Shown piece by piece: positions 8,223-16,821 of a stretch of 64,000 nucleotides of DNA (position 1 is the first letter of the stretch; the number at the start of each line of letters is the position of its first letter). This stretch comes from Nitratidesulfovibrio sp. SRB-5. GTDB lineage: Bacteria; Desulfobacterota; Desulfovibrionia; Desulfovibrionales; Desulfovibrionaceae. A program made the translations under genes and the position numbers. The notes below the pieces were generated by a model that worked only from the letters and a program-made list of their open reading frames with translations, was not told the DNA's origin and did not search any database. The stretch is taken from NCBI RefSeq assembly GCF_019931275.1, contig NZ_JAIOTY010000001.1, positions 1,646,650 to 1,710,649 of the forward strand, written 5' to 3'.

Positions 8223-9008
8223 CTATCCGATTTCTCGGCACAGCCAGACCACCCGGCCAATGACGCGGAACTGTTCCAGTTCGTCGCCGCGCACGCGGAT
8301 GGGCGAATACGCGGGGTTGTCGCTGACAAGGGCCAGGCCGTCCGGGGTGCGCATGACGCGCTTGACCAGCACGGCATCTTCCAGTCCCACGGCATAGACC
8401 TGGCCGAAACGCAGGTCTTCGGTGGCGCGGTCCACCAGCACGGTGTCGCCGTCGCGGATTTCCGGTTCCATGCTGTCGCCCACCACGTCCATGAGCACCA
8501 TGGCCGAAGGGGTGCCCTTGCGGGCCAGCCAGGCATGCGCAAAGGGCTGGCCGCCCACGGGCATGGCCTGCACTTCGAACGAGCCGCCGCCAGCGCTCAG
8601 GCGGGCGCGGACCTTGGGCACCATGTGAACGGCGGGGGGCAAGGCTGCGTGGTGCGGGGCAGGCATGGACGGGCGCAGCGTTGCCGCACGTGCGGCAACG
8701 GAACCCGCGGGGTTGAAATGGCTGCTGGCCGACTGCGGGGGGATATTTCCTGCTCCGTGTACCGCTGCCGCCAAGGGCTGCGCCAACGGAGCGGGGCGGG
8801 GTGTGCCGCGACCGTATTCCAGCCAGTCGGGTGCCAGCCCGTATACCCGCGAGAGCCGCAGAATCCACTTTTGCGGGATGGCATCGCGGTTCTTGGCCTG
8901 GGTGATGGCGCTGCGGTTCACCCCCAGCACGCGGGCAAGGGCCTGCTGCGTGGTGATGTCCGTGCCCTGCATGACCCGGGCGAAGAAGGTGTCGAAGGCA
9001 TCCGGCAT
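8223..9008 (-). CDS. HTH / S24-type repressor (CI- or LexA-like)
   Basis: 261-residue regulator. Residues about 1-65 form a CI-type helix-turn-helix ('TTQQALARVLGVNRSAITQA'). Residues 66-130 are a Pro/Ala-rich linker. The C-terminal part is an S24 peptidase domain with the nucleophile in 'GDSMEPEI' and the general-base Lys in 'AVLVKRV'. Such proteins repress promoters and can be inactivated by RecA-stimulated self-cleavage. Phage-like in type, but no phage genes surround it. It is likely autoregulated: a 20-bp site identical to one upstream of the neighbouring small gene overlaps its own -10. Confidence 0.88.
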   Translation of the reverse strand: MPDAFDTFFARVMQGTDITTQQALARVLGVNRSAITQAKNRDAIPQKWILRLSRVYGLAPDWLEYGRGTPRPAPLAQPLAAAVHGAGNIPPQSASSHFNPAGSVAARAATLRPSMPAPHHAALPPAVHMVPKVRARLSAGGGSFEVQAMPVGGQPFAHAWLARKGTPSAMVLMDVVGDSMEPEIRDGDTVLVDRATEDLRFGQVYAVGLEDAVLVKRVMRTPDGLALVSDNPAYSPIRVRGDELEQFRVIGRVVWLCREIG

Positions 9009-9074
9009 GGTGGTGTCCTGTGCGGCGGTTTCTGCCGTCCGTGTGGAATGTCCGTGTCAGGCTGCTTCAGTCGT

Positions 9075-9114
9075 CGTGTTCACTTTTATAAACAAGATTC
9101 CGCGCCGGGTGCAA
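9075..9114 (-). promoter_or_regulatory. Repressor promoter with overlapping operator, copy 2
   Basis: Reading on the minus strand: -35 TTGCAC (9109-9114), an 18-bp spacer and -10 TATAAA (9085-9090). The 20-bp operator-like sequence (9075-9094) covers the -10, which suits autorepression. The repressor start codon lies about 67 bp downstream. Confidence 0.75.
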
Positions 9115-9211
9115 GCGAAAAATGGATGTGCGCCGACGTTTGTCGTTTGTTCTTTCTGATTGGCTGGATACCGGGAGCAGACGGGTGAATGCCATCCGCC
9201 TCGCTCACGCG

Positions 9212-9235
9212 AAAGGGGTCCCGAAGGACCCCCTT
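9212..9235 (-). terminator. Rho-independent terminator after lysA
   Basis: Hairpin AAAGGGGTCC-CGAA-GGACCCCCTTT on the plus strand, which reads AAAGGGGGTCC-TTCG-GGACCCCTTT on the minus strand, 57 bp beyond the lysA stop. It may act in both directions. Confidence 0.8.
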
Positions 9236-9291
9236 TGATGGCGTTTGCAGCCCGGTCGGGCGCACATGCGCAGGGCTGTTCGCCCTCCCGT

Positions 9292-10542
9292 TCAACCCTC
9301 TGCGTTCAGCTCTGGTGCCACCAGATCCGCCAGGGTTTCGCGCTTGCGGATGCACCGCGCCGTTGCGCCGTCCACCAGCACCTCTGCCGCGCGTGGGCGC
9401 GAGTTGTAGTTGGAGCTCATGGAGAAGCCGTACGCCCCGGCTGAGAAGACAGCCAGAAGTTCGCCCTGCCGCATGTCCGGCAGGATGCGGTCGCGCGCCA
9501 GAAAGTCGCCCGATTCGCAGATGGGGCCCACCACGTCGGCGGTTATCTCGTCGCGCCCGGCGGGCTGCACCTCCGCGATGCGGTGGTACGACTGGTACAG
9601 CGAAGGGCGGACAAGGTCGTTCATGGCCGCGTCCGCGATGATGAAGTTCTTGCTGGGCGTGGATTTGGTGTAGATAACCCGGCCAACCAGAATGCCCGCG
9701 TTGCCCGCGATGACCCGGCCCGGCTCCAGAATCAGCGACAGCCCGCGCCCGCGCAGCCGTTCGGACACGGCTTCGCCGAACTCCCTGGGGTGGGGCGGGG
9801 TTTCTTCACCGTAGGTGATGCCGAGCCCGCCGCCAAGGTCCAGATGGGTGATGGCAAGCCCGAGGTCGCGCAGCCGTTCGTGGAAGTCCAGCACCCGGTC
9901 CAGCGCCTCCAGGAACGGTGCCAGTGTGGTGAGCTGCGAACCGATGTGGCAGTCGATGCCCACGGGCTGGACGTTGGGCAGGTCGCGGGCCAGCAGGTAG
10001 GCCGCCTGGGCCTGTTCCATGTCCAGCCCGAACTTGTTGTTGCGCATGCCCGTGGAGATGTACGGGTGGGTCTTCGGGTCCACGTCGGGGTTGATGCGCA
10101 CGCCGATGCGCGCGGTGCGGCCCATCTGCCCGGCCACGGCGTTGATGCGCTCCAGTTCCTGCACCGATTCGACGTTGAACAGCAGGATGTCCGCCTCGAG
10201 GGCGGCGCGGATTTCGTCGTCCTGCTTGCCCACGCCGCTGTACACGATGCGTTGGCCGGGCACCCCGGCGGCAAGCGCGCGGTGCAGTTCGCCCCCGGAC
10301 ACGATGTCCATTCCCGCGCCCATATCCGCCAGCAGACGCAGCAGATGCACGTTGGAGTTCGCCTTGACCGAATAGCAGGTCAGGTGGCCGACCCCTGTGA
10401 ACGCGCTGTCGAAGGCCTGGAAATGGCGGCGCAGGGTGGCCGCCGAATAGACGTACAACGGCGTGCCGTAGCGGCTGGCCAGTTCGCGTACCGGCACGCC
10501 TTCGGCGTACAGTTGGCCTTCGCGGTACTGGAAGTGGTGCAT
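9292..10542 (-). CDS. lysA: Diaminopimelate decarboxylase
   Basis: 416-residue PLP enzyme converting meso-diaminopimelate to L-lysine and CO2, the last step of lysine synthesis. The PLP-binding Lys is in 'YSVKANSN'. Also visible are 'HIGSQ', the Gly-rich 'DLGGGLGI', 'EPGR' and the active-site 'CESGD'. The start ATG at 10542 is preceded by GGGAGG; an in-frame extension upstream has no SD. It works with dapL, also in this window, in the DAP aminotransferase pathway. It is the last gene of the minus-strand run mutS-lipoprotein-lysA. Confidence 0.97.
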   Translation of the reverse strand: MHHFQYREGQLYAEGVPVRELASRYGTPLYVYSAATLRRHFQAFDSAFTGVGHLTCYSVKANSNVHLLRLLADMGAGMDIVSGGELHRALAAGVPGQRIVYSGVGKQDDEIRAALEADILLFNVESVQELERINAVAGQMGRTARIGVRINPDVDPKTHPYISTGMRNNKFGLDMEQAQAAYLLARDLPNVQPVGIDCHIGSQLTTLAPFLEALDRVLDFHERLRDLGLAITHLDLGGGLGITYGEETPPHPREFGEAVSERLRGRGLSLILEPGRVIAGNAGILVGRVIYTKSTPSKNFIIADAAMNDLVRPSLYQSYHRIAEVQPAGRDEITADVVGPICESGDFLARDRILPDMRQGELLAVFSAGAYGFSMSSNYNSRPRAAEVLVDGATARCIRKRETLADLVAPELNAEG

Positions 10543-10681
10543 GCGTGTCCTCCCAGATGTGGGCTGTCGGGCAGGAGGGCCGGACAGTGCCAGGCCGTGC
10601 CAAGCGGGGCCGGGCATTGTCTGACAGTGCCGGACGGGCGCCGGATGGGGCCGGATGCCGCGCTGCCGGGCCCTGGCGGTG

Positions 10682-11269
10682 CTACGGAATCACTATTTCG
10701 GTCTGCTGCTGGGGCCGGGTGTCATCCACCGGCAGTTCGAAGCCGGGGGCGTTGGGATCCACCACCAGGGTCTGCACCTTGCCGAGGGCATGCGCGAAGC
10801 GGGTCAGCACGTTCAGGCCCACCAGGCGCCAGCGATAGGCAGGGGCCTTGCGGTCGGGGCACATGGTCACCTCCACGATGGCGGTGCCCTGCGGGGTGAT
10901 CTGCTTTTCTGGCCAGAATTCCTGGCGCGCCGTGGCCTGGAAGGGGCATCCGGCGCAACTGTCCGCGCTGCCGTCCCCCAAACCATCCGACGATACGCCG
11001 AGGGGCTGGATTTCCAGGATAACCGAGGCCATGTTGTCCACGTTGCCCTGCGCCTCGCCCCGTGCGGTGAGGCAGCCGTTGGCCGTGGCCGTGGCCGTGA
11101 CGCCGCGCCAGCTGAACAGTTCGCGGTTGTCCTGCGGCTGGGGCATGATCTTCTTGCCGCAGGCGGCGCCAAGGGCCAGCACCGCGCACAGGGTGACCAC
11201 GGCGGCCAGGCGGCGGCCACGGACCATGCGGGGGGCGGATGCGTCTGTCTGGACAGATGCGTCAGTCAC
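10682..11269 (-). CDS. Predicted lipoprotein, unknown function
   Basis: 195 residues. The GTG start at 11269 has GGGAG upstream and overlaps the mutS stop (GTGACTGA), so translation is probably coupled to mutS. After a short hydrophilic segment comes a hydrophobic stretch ending 'LALGAACGKK', a plausible lipobox that would make the Cys a lipidated N-terminus. The rest is a single domain with paired Cys ('DSCAGCPF') and an extended beta-rich appearance. I do not recognise the family; outer-membrane attachment is inference. Confidence 0.78.
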   Translation of the reverse strand: MTDASVQTDASAPRMVRGRRLAAVVTLCAVLALGAACGKKIMPQPQDNRELFSWRGVTATATANGCLTARGEAQGNVDNMASVILEIQPLGVSSDGLGDGSADSCAGCPFQATARQEFWPEKQITPQGTAIVEVTMCPDRKAPAYRWRLVGLNVLTRFAHALGKVQTLVVDPNAPGFELPVDDTRPQQQTEIVIP

Positions 11270-14200
11270 GGTCGTCTCCCGGCGCTGCCGGGGGCTGGTC
11301 GGGAACGGTATCTTCGGCATGGGCTGGGCCTCCCCAGAGCAGTTTCCATTCGTTGAGCAGTTGCAGCGCCCCCATGGGCGTCAGGTGGTCGGTATCCAGG
11401 TCGCGCAGGGTGGTCAGCAGCGGATGGGCCACCGGTTCCGCCCGCGCGGCAAGCAGGGCGCGCGGCTTGGCGGCCTGCTTCGGTTCGGGCATGTCCAGCC
11501 CCGGCAGCACGGCGCGCGCGGTGCGGGGGGCTTCACCCCTGCCGTCACGGGCTTTTTCCAGTTCGTGCAGCAGTTCCCGTGCGCGCTGTACCACCGGCTG
11601 CGGCACCCCGGCAAGCCGGGCCACCTCGATGCCGTAGCTGCGGTCGGACGGGCCGGGCACCAGGCGGCGCAGGAACACGATTTCGCCGCCCCATTCGCGG
11701 ATGGCGATATTCATGTTGTGCACGCCGGGAATGCGCCCTTCCAGCGCGGTCAGCTCGTGGTAGTGGGTGGCGAACAGGGTGCGGATGGTGCCGCCCGCGC
11801 GGCGGGCCAGCTCTTCCACCACGGCCCAGGCCAGGGCCAGGCCGTCGAAGGTGCTGGTGCCGCGCCCTATCTCGTCCAGGATGACCAGGCTGCGCTTGCC
11901 CGCCTGGCGCAGGATGCGCGCGGTTTCCATCATTTCCACCATGAAGGTGGACTGGCCCTGCGCCAGGTTGTCCGATGCTCCCACCCGCGAGAATACCCGG
12001 TCTGCGATGCCCAGGCGCGCCTCGCGCGCGGGCACGAACGAGCCCATCTGGGCCAGCAGGCAGATGATGGCCGTCTGGCGCAGCACGGTGGATTTGCCCG
12101 CCATGTTGGGGCCGGTAATCAGCAGCAGCCGCCGGGCCTCGTCCATGCGCAGGTCGTTGGGGATGAAGTTGGCGCTGCCCTGCATGGCCTCCACCACGGG
12201 GTGGCGGCCTTCGCGGATCAGGATGTCGGCATCCTGCGCCAGCACGGGGCGGGTCCAGTTCCAGCGGCGGGCCGTTTCCGCAAGGCTCTGCCAATAGTCG
12301 AACCCTGCCAACAGGTCGGCCATGAACAGCACGCGGGGGCGCGCCTCGGACACGGTTTCGCGCAGCTTCTGGAACAACTTGTATTCCAGAGATTTGCGGC
12401 GGTCGCTGGCCGAGACAAGTTTTTCTTCCAGTTCCTTCAGGCGCGGGGTGGTGAAGCGTTCCGCGTTGGCCAGGGTCTGGCGTCGCACGAAGTGCTCGGG
12501 CACGGCGTCGGACGCGGTGCGCGACAACTCGAAGTAGTAGCCGAACACCCGGTTGAAGCCCAGCTTGAGCCTGGGCAGCCCGCTGGCGGCCTGTTCCTCC
12601 GCCAGCAGTTGCTGCAACATGTTCTCGCCGTGTTCGGTCAGGTCGAGCAGTTCGTCCAGTTCGGCGTGGAAGCCGGGACGGAACAGCCCGCCTTCGGTGA
12701 CCAGGTGGGGCGGGCTGTCCACCAGCGCGCGTTCCAGCAGGTCGAAATAGTCGGACAGGTCGTCCCAGCCCTTCAGCGCCGCGCGCAGGAAGGGGGGGCG
12801 GCCATCGCCGCGCGCCTCGCCGTCGGTGGGGTAGCCGCCGTGGGGCGTTTCCGTCCGTTCCAGCACGCCGCGCACCTTGGGCAGGGCGGCCAGGCTCTGG
12901 CGCAGGGCCACATAGTCCTTGGGGGCCGCGCGGTTCAGGAAGATGCGCGTGGTCAGCCGTTCGAGGTCGTACACCTCGTCCAGCCCGGCCCGCAGGTCGC
13001 GGCGGGTGTCGTCGCGCTCGAACAGCCAGCTTACCGCCGCCTGGGTTTCCTCTATGGGGCCCATCTCGCGCCAGGGGTGGCGCAGGCGTTCTTCCAGCAG
13101 GCGGCCGCCCATGGGGGTCTGGGTGTGGTCCAGTACGTGCCACAGCGTGCCCGGCCCCTTGCGGCCATCCAGGCGGCGGAAGATTTCCAGATTGCGCTCC
13201 GTCACTTCATCGACGATGAGGTGGCGGCCCAGGTTCAGGGGGCGGAACGGCGCAAGGTGAATGATGTCCTGCTTCTGGGTTTGCACGACGTAGGCCAGCA
13301 GCGCCCCGCAGGAACGGACGAGTTCATCCTTTCCTTCAAGGCCCAGCGCGCCGGTGTCGCGCACGCCCTGGGCGTGCAGTAGCCGTTCGGTGGCGGCCTT
13401 GAGGTCGAAGGGCGCCCGTCCCGGCACCCGCACCACCTGTGTGGAGGTGAGCGACATGGATGAGGGCACCTGCGCGCTTTCGGTCACCAGCAGTTCGCGG
13501 GGCTGCATCTTGCGCACCCACTGCCACAGGTCGGCGGCCTTTTTCGCGTGCAGGCCCGACCATTCTCCGGTGGAAAAATCGAGCCAGGCAAAGCCGCCCG
13601 CCTCCTTTTCCTCGTCCCAGAACAGCGCGCCCAGATAATTGTGGCCCTTGGCGTCGAGGTTGGCGTCCTCCACCACCGTGCCGGGGGTCAGCACGCGGGT
13701 CACGGCGCGCTTGACCAGCCCCTTGGCCTCACGCGGGTCTTCTATCTGGTCGCACAGGGCCACCTTGAAGCCCTTTTCCAGCAGTTGGGTGATGTACCCT
13801 TCCACCGAATGGTGGGGCACGCCGCACATGGGCACGCGCAGGTCGGCGTTGGGGTTGCGGCAGGTGAGGGCGATTTGCAGTTCGCGCGCTGCCGTTTCCG
13901 CATCGTCGAAGAACATTTCGTAGAAGTCGCCCATGCGGTAGAGCAGCAGCGCATCCGGATAGTCGTCCTTGATGCGCAGGTACTGTTCGAACATGGGGGT
14001 GAGCCTGGACGGATTGGCACGGGCCGCCGCCGCCGTGGTGGCCCCGGCCAGGCGCGATGCGTTGCGCGCCAGGCTGGCAGTGCCGGAACTGTTTCCGGAA
14101 TTGGGGCCTGACGTGGCGGTCGTGCTGGCGGCAGTGCCTGGCATGTCGCAGTCGCAGACGCCGTCGGCGGCAGTCGGCGTGGCATCGGATACGTCAACGG

Positions 14201-14270
14201 CTGCGTCCGCTGATGCAGCGGCGGATGCGGCAAGGGGCTGGGCGTGCGGGAAGCGGGAGGTGTCTGTCAT
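11262..14270 (-). CDS. mutS: DNA mismatch repair protein MutS
   Basis: MutS ATPase that recognises mismatches. The canonical start region 'TPMFEQYLRIK' and the mismatch-contacting 'GDFYEMFFDDA' are clear, followed by the core/lever domains and the ATPase with Walker A 'GPNMAGKST' and 'ILDEIGRGTSTFDGLA'. At about 1002 residues it is longer than usual: a low-complexity Ala/Thr/Ser-rich extension of roughly 90 residues precedes the normal N-terminus. ATG 14270 has GAGG immediately upstream (poor spacing), so the start is uncertain. It overlaps the lipoprotein gene at its 3' end. Confidence 0.95.
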   Translation of the reverse strand: MTDTSRFPHAQPLAASAAASADAAVDVSDATPTAADGVCDCDMPGTAASTTATSGPNSGNSSGTASLARNASRLAGATTAAAARANPSRLTPMFEQYLRIKDDYPDALLLYRMGDFYEMFFDDAETAARELQIALTCRNPNADLRVPMCGVPHHSVEGYITQLLEKGFKVALCDQIEDPREAKGLVKRAVTRVLTPGTVVEDANLDAKGHNYLGALFWDEEKEAGGFAWLDFSTGEWSGLHAKKAADLWQWVRKMQPRELLVTESAQVPSSMSLTSTQVVRVPGRAPFDLKAATERLLHAQGVRDTGALGLEGKDELVRSCGALLAYVVQTQKQDIIHLAPFRPLNLGRHLIVDEVTERNLEIFRRLDGRKGPGTLWHVLDHTQTPMGGRLLEERLRHPWREMGPIEETQAAVSWLFERDDTRRDLRAGLDEVYDLERLTTRIFLNRAAPKDYVALRQSLAALPKVRGVLERTETPHGGYPTDGEARGDGRPPFLRAALKGWDDLSDYFDLLERALVDSPPHLVTEGGLFRPGFHAELDELLDLTEHGENMLQQLLAEEQAASGLPRLKLGFNRVFGYYFELSRTASDAVPEHFVRRQTLANAERFTTPRLKELEEKLVSASDRRKSLEYKLFQKLRETVSEARPRVLFMADLLAGFDYWQSLAETARRWNWTRPVLAQDADILIREGRHPVVEAMQGSANFIPNDLRMDEARRLLLITGPNMAGKSTVLRQTAIICLLAQMGSFVPAREARLGIADRVFSRVGASDNLAQGQSTFMVEMMETARILRQAGKRSLVILDEIGRGTSTFDGLALAWAVVEELARRAGGTIRTLFATHYHELTALEGRIPGVHNMNIAIREWGGEIVFLRRLVPGPSDRSYGIEVARLAGVPQPVVQRARELLHELEKARDGRGEAPRTARAVLPGLDMPEPKQAAKPRALLAARAEPVAHPLLTTLRDLDTDHLTPMGALQLLNEWKLLWGGPAHAEDTVPDQPPAAPGDDRD

Positions 14271-14444
14271 GCCTCGTGTGTACACCGCGAAGGGGTGGGG
14301 ATGGAAGTACCGGGCGCGGGGCCGGACGTGAATGCGGCGCTGGCCGCGACAACCGCTGGGTTGCGGTGCGCGGCCAGCGAACGGAAGGCCGATGTGGCGC
14401 CCCGGCGGGCGAAAAGAGGATTCGGGAACAGCCCCCAGTCCTGT

Positions 14445-15644
14445 CTAATCCTGCAAGGACATCCGGAACGTGGCCGAATGCCAGCTGCGGCAGCGCGGGC
14501 ACACGCTGAAGGTGTGTTCGCGGCGCAGGCCGCAGGATCCGCACACGAAGCGCTTCACCTTGCGGGCGTGTTCGATGAAGTATTCCAGCTGGCTGCGGAA
14601 CACCGGCGACAGGTGCTGCTGTTCCATGGACAGCGACAGCAGTTCCAGCCGGGCCGCCCAGAAGTCGGGGCGCAGCACCATGGCCTTGGCCAGCCAGTTG
14701 CCCGCCTCTTCGCGGTTGCCGCAGCGCAGCAGGAACAGCGCGCCGTAGTATTGCAGCAGCAGGTCCGGCTCCTGCGCCTCTATGGCGGCAAGCACGGTGG
14801 CGCAGCGCTTTTCCTCGAAGTCCGCGCTGCCCGCGCCGTTTATGCCGTGCGCCCCGTTCACCCCGTTCGCGCCGCTGCCGTCGGGCGTGGCGGCACCGTT
14901 GCCATGGCGCGGGGCGGGGGCTTCAAGTTCAAGCAGTCCTTCAAGCAGCAGGAAGCGGATGGAGGCGGGCACCCGTTCCAGTCCCTCGCGCAGCAGCTTG
15001 CCCGCACGGCGCCATTCGCCCGCGCGGGCCGCCATGACCAGTCGCGCCCGCCAGGCTTCCACCGCGCCGGGGTACACCTTGACGGCCCTGGCCAGCAGCG
15101 CCCTGGCCTCGTCGGGCCGACCGCAACGGTCCAGGTCCTCGGCATGGCGGACCATGTAGTGGGCCTGCGCCGGACGGAAACCCAGCCGCGCATACTGCGC
15201 CGCCGCTTCCTGAAAGGCGCCGCTGTCCGCATGCAGCAGGGCCAGTTCGAAGGTGATCTGTTCCGGGTCGGCCCCGAGCGCCCGCGCCTCGTCAAAGGCC
15301 GCGAGTGCCCGGTCCATGACCCCACCGCGCCGGTAGTCGCGGCCCAGTTCGAACAGGGAGCGCGCCTTGAACTGCGGGTCCAGCCCCGGGCGCACGATGA
15401 GGCTGCTGCGGATCTGCACGGCGCGTTCGATGTCGCCGCGCAGGCGGTACAGGTTGCCGAGGGCGAGGTATATCTCCACCGCGTCCGGGTCGTTGCGCAC
15501 CACCCGGCTCAGTTCCTGGATGGCCGACAGCGCATCGCGCGCGCCGGGAGATTCGGCATCCGGCCCCATGGGCGAAAGGATGTCGGCGCGCCGGTTGCCC
15601 AGCAGGCTACGCGCGCCCGCCTTCAGTCTGTCCAGCAGCGTCAC
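14445..15644 (-). CDS. lapB: LapB-like TPR protein with C-terminal zinc ribbon
   Basis: 399-residue protein of tetratricopeptide-type helical repeats ('EIYLALGNLYRLRGDIERAV', 'SLFELGRDYRRGGVMDRALA') ending in a rubredoxin-like 'CGSC...CPRC' zinc ribbon, the architecture of LapB/YciM. In E. coli LapB brings LpxC to FtsH for degradation and tunes LPS synthesis. A Gly/Asn-rich insertion near residue 255 separates the repeats. It lacks LapB's usual N-terminal membrane helix, which may be supplied by the adjacent LapA. GTG start 13 nt after lapA. The role is inferred from architecture and neighbour. Confidence 0.82.
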   Translation of the reverse strand: MTLLDRLKAGARSLLGNRRADILSPMGPDAESPGARDALSAIQELSRVVRNDPDAVEIYLALGNLYRLRGDIERAVQIRSSLIVRPGLDPQFKARSLFELGRDYRRGGVMDRALAAFDEARALGADPEQITFELALLHADSGAFQEAAAQYARLGFRPAQAHYMVRHAEDLDRCGRPDEARALLARAVKVYPGAVEAWRARLVMAARAGEWRRAGKLLREGLERVPASIRFLLLEGLLELEAPAPRHGNGAATPDGSGANGVNGAHGINGAGSADFEEKRCATVLAAIEAQEPDLLLQYYGALFLLRCGNREEAGNWLAKAMVLRPDFWAARLELLSLSMEQQHLSPVFRSQLEYFIEHARKVKRFVCGSCGLRREHTFSVCPRCRSWHSATFRMSLQD

Positions 15645-15656
15645 GGGGTATCCCGC

Positions 15657-16046
15657 CTAGCCGGCCTTGGCCGGGGTGGGGTCCGTGGCGGCAACGGGCG
15701 CGGGGGCGGCCACCGGTTCCGGGGCCTTGCGCGCGGTTTCCAGCGGCAGGTTGCGCAGCGAGTTCAGTTCCTTTTCCAGCACGCGGATGCGCTTGTTGGC
15801 GCGGCGCAGGGCGGCACCGGCGCGCATGCGGCTGACCATGAGCAGCAGCATGGTCAGCAGGGCGCCCATCAGGAAGGCACACAGCACCATGAAATAGAAC
15901 GGCAGGGCGATGGAGCTCCACGCGGTGTCGAAGAACAGGTCCAGCTTCAGGGTGACCGTCTGCGAGAGCACCGCGTTGTTCTGCACGAAGAACATCATGG
16001 AGATGAAGAACACCAGCACCAGAACGAGAACCTTGACGAAGCGCAT
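15657..16046 (-). CDS. lapA: LapA-domain inner membrane protein
   Basis: 129 residues with two transmembrane helices (about 3-22 and 45-72) and a basic coiled-coil stretch ('RRANKRIRVLEKELNSL') followed by a Pro/Ala-rich tail, as in LapA (DUF1049) proteins paired with LapB. TAAGGAGG, overlapping the stop of the upstream HIT gene, is its ribosome-binding site. It forms an operon HIT-lapA-lapB. Confidence 0.85.
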   Translation of the reverse strand: MRFVKVLVLVLVFFISMMFFVQNNAVLSQTVTLKLDLFFDTAWSSIALPFYFMVLCAFLMGALLTMLLLMVSRMRAGAALRRANKRIRVLEKELNSLRNLPLETARKAPEPVAAPAPVAATDPTPAKAG

Positions 16047-16056
16047 GTCGGCCTCC

Positions 16057-16554
16057 TTACCGTCCCGCGCGGGGCAGGCGGTCGAACAGGGGTTTCAGGG
16101 CATGATACGTGGAATGCAGATGCTCGGGAATGACCCGGGTTTCGCTCATCACCGCCATGAACGACGAATCGCCGTTCCAGCGCGGCACCAGATGGAAATG
16201 CAGGTGTTCACGGATGCCCGCCCCGGCGGCCTCGCCCAGGTTCAGCCCCACGTTGATGCCCTGCGGGTTGAAGCGCTGGCGCAGCATGGTGGTGCAGGTC
16301 TGGAGCAGGTCCATCATTTCGTGGGCTTCGTCCGGTTCCAGCGCGGCAAGGTCCATGACGTGCCGGAACGGCGTGACCATGAGGTGCCCGTTGTTGTAGG
16401 GGAACTTGTTCATGATGACGAAATTGTGCCGCCCCCGGTACAGGACCAGGCGCGCCTCGTCCTCTTCGGTGTGTTCGGGCAGGCAGAACACGCAGCTGTC
16501 GGGCTTGGGGCCCAGGATGTAGTCGAGGCGCCACGGCGCCCAGAGGGTTTCCAT
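16057..16554 (-). CDS. HIT-family hydrolase or AP4A phosphorylase-like protein
   Basis: 165 residues with the histidine triad as 'HLHFHLVPRW', preceded by 'NVGLNLGEAAGAGIREHLH' and 'MNKFPYNNGHLMVTP', typical of the bacterial HIT/AP4A phosphorylase-like branch. A CxxC ('CVFC') near residue 22 and a downstream His suggest a zinc site. It acts on nucleotide phosphoanhydrides or phosphoramidates; the exact substrate is unknown. ATG 16554 follows AGGAG at a rather long 13-nt distance. First gene of the HIT-lapA-lapB run. Confidence 0.9.
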   Translation of the reverse strand: METLWAPWRLDYILGPKPDSCVFCLPEHTEEDEARLVLYRGRHNFVIMNKFPYNNGHLMVTPFRHVMDLAALEPDEAHEMMDLLQTCTTMLRQRFNPQGINVGLNLGEAAGAGIREHLHFHLVPRWNGDSSFMAVMSETRVIPEHLHSTYHALKPLFDRLPRAGR

Positions 16555-16821
16555 GATCCGTTCCGTCTCCTGGGGGGCACGGTGCGCGCCACTGTTTGTG
16601 TGCATGCGCAACGTGCCGTATTTCCGATTGAAATTCAGCCGGTCAGATGTGCTTACACCCTCGGGCCTTGCGGGGCAAGGGGGGCGGGCCGCCGGGGCCG
16701 ATGTTTGTGGCGCTGGCGGACCCTGCAATGCCGTTCCGACTGCGGCAGTTTGCGATCTGCTTGCCCGGTTGCGGTCAGGCGTCACCTGTCCGGCATTGGC
16801 CAGGGACAGCCCCGGCGAGCG

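Noticed and set aside
8223-9008. Prophage remnant based on the CI-like repressor
   Set aside because: No integrase, structural or lysis genes nearby and no attachment-site repeats; flanking genes are housekeeping.
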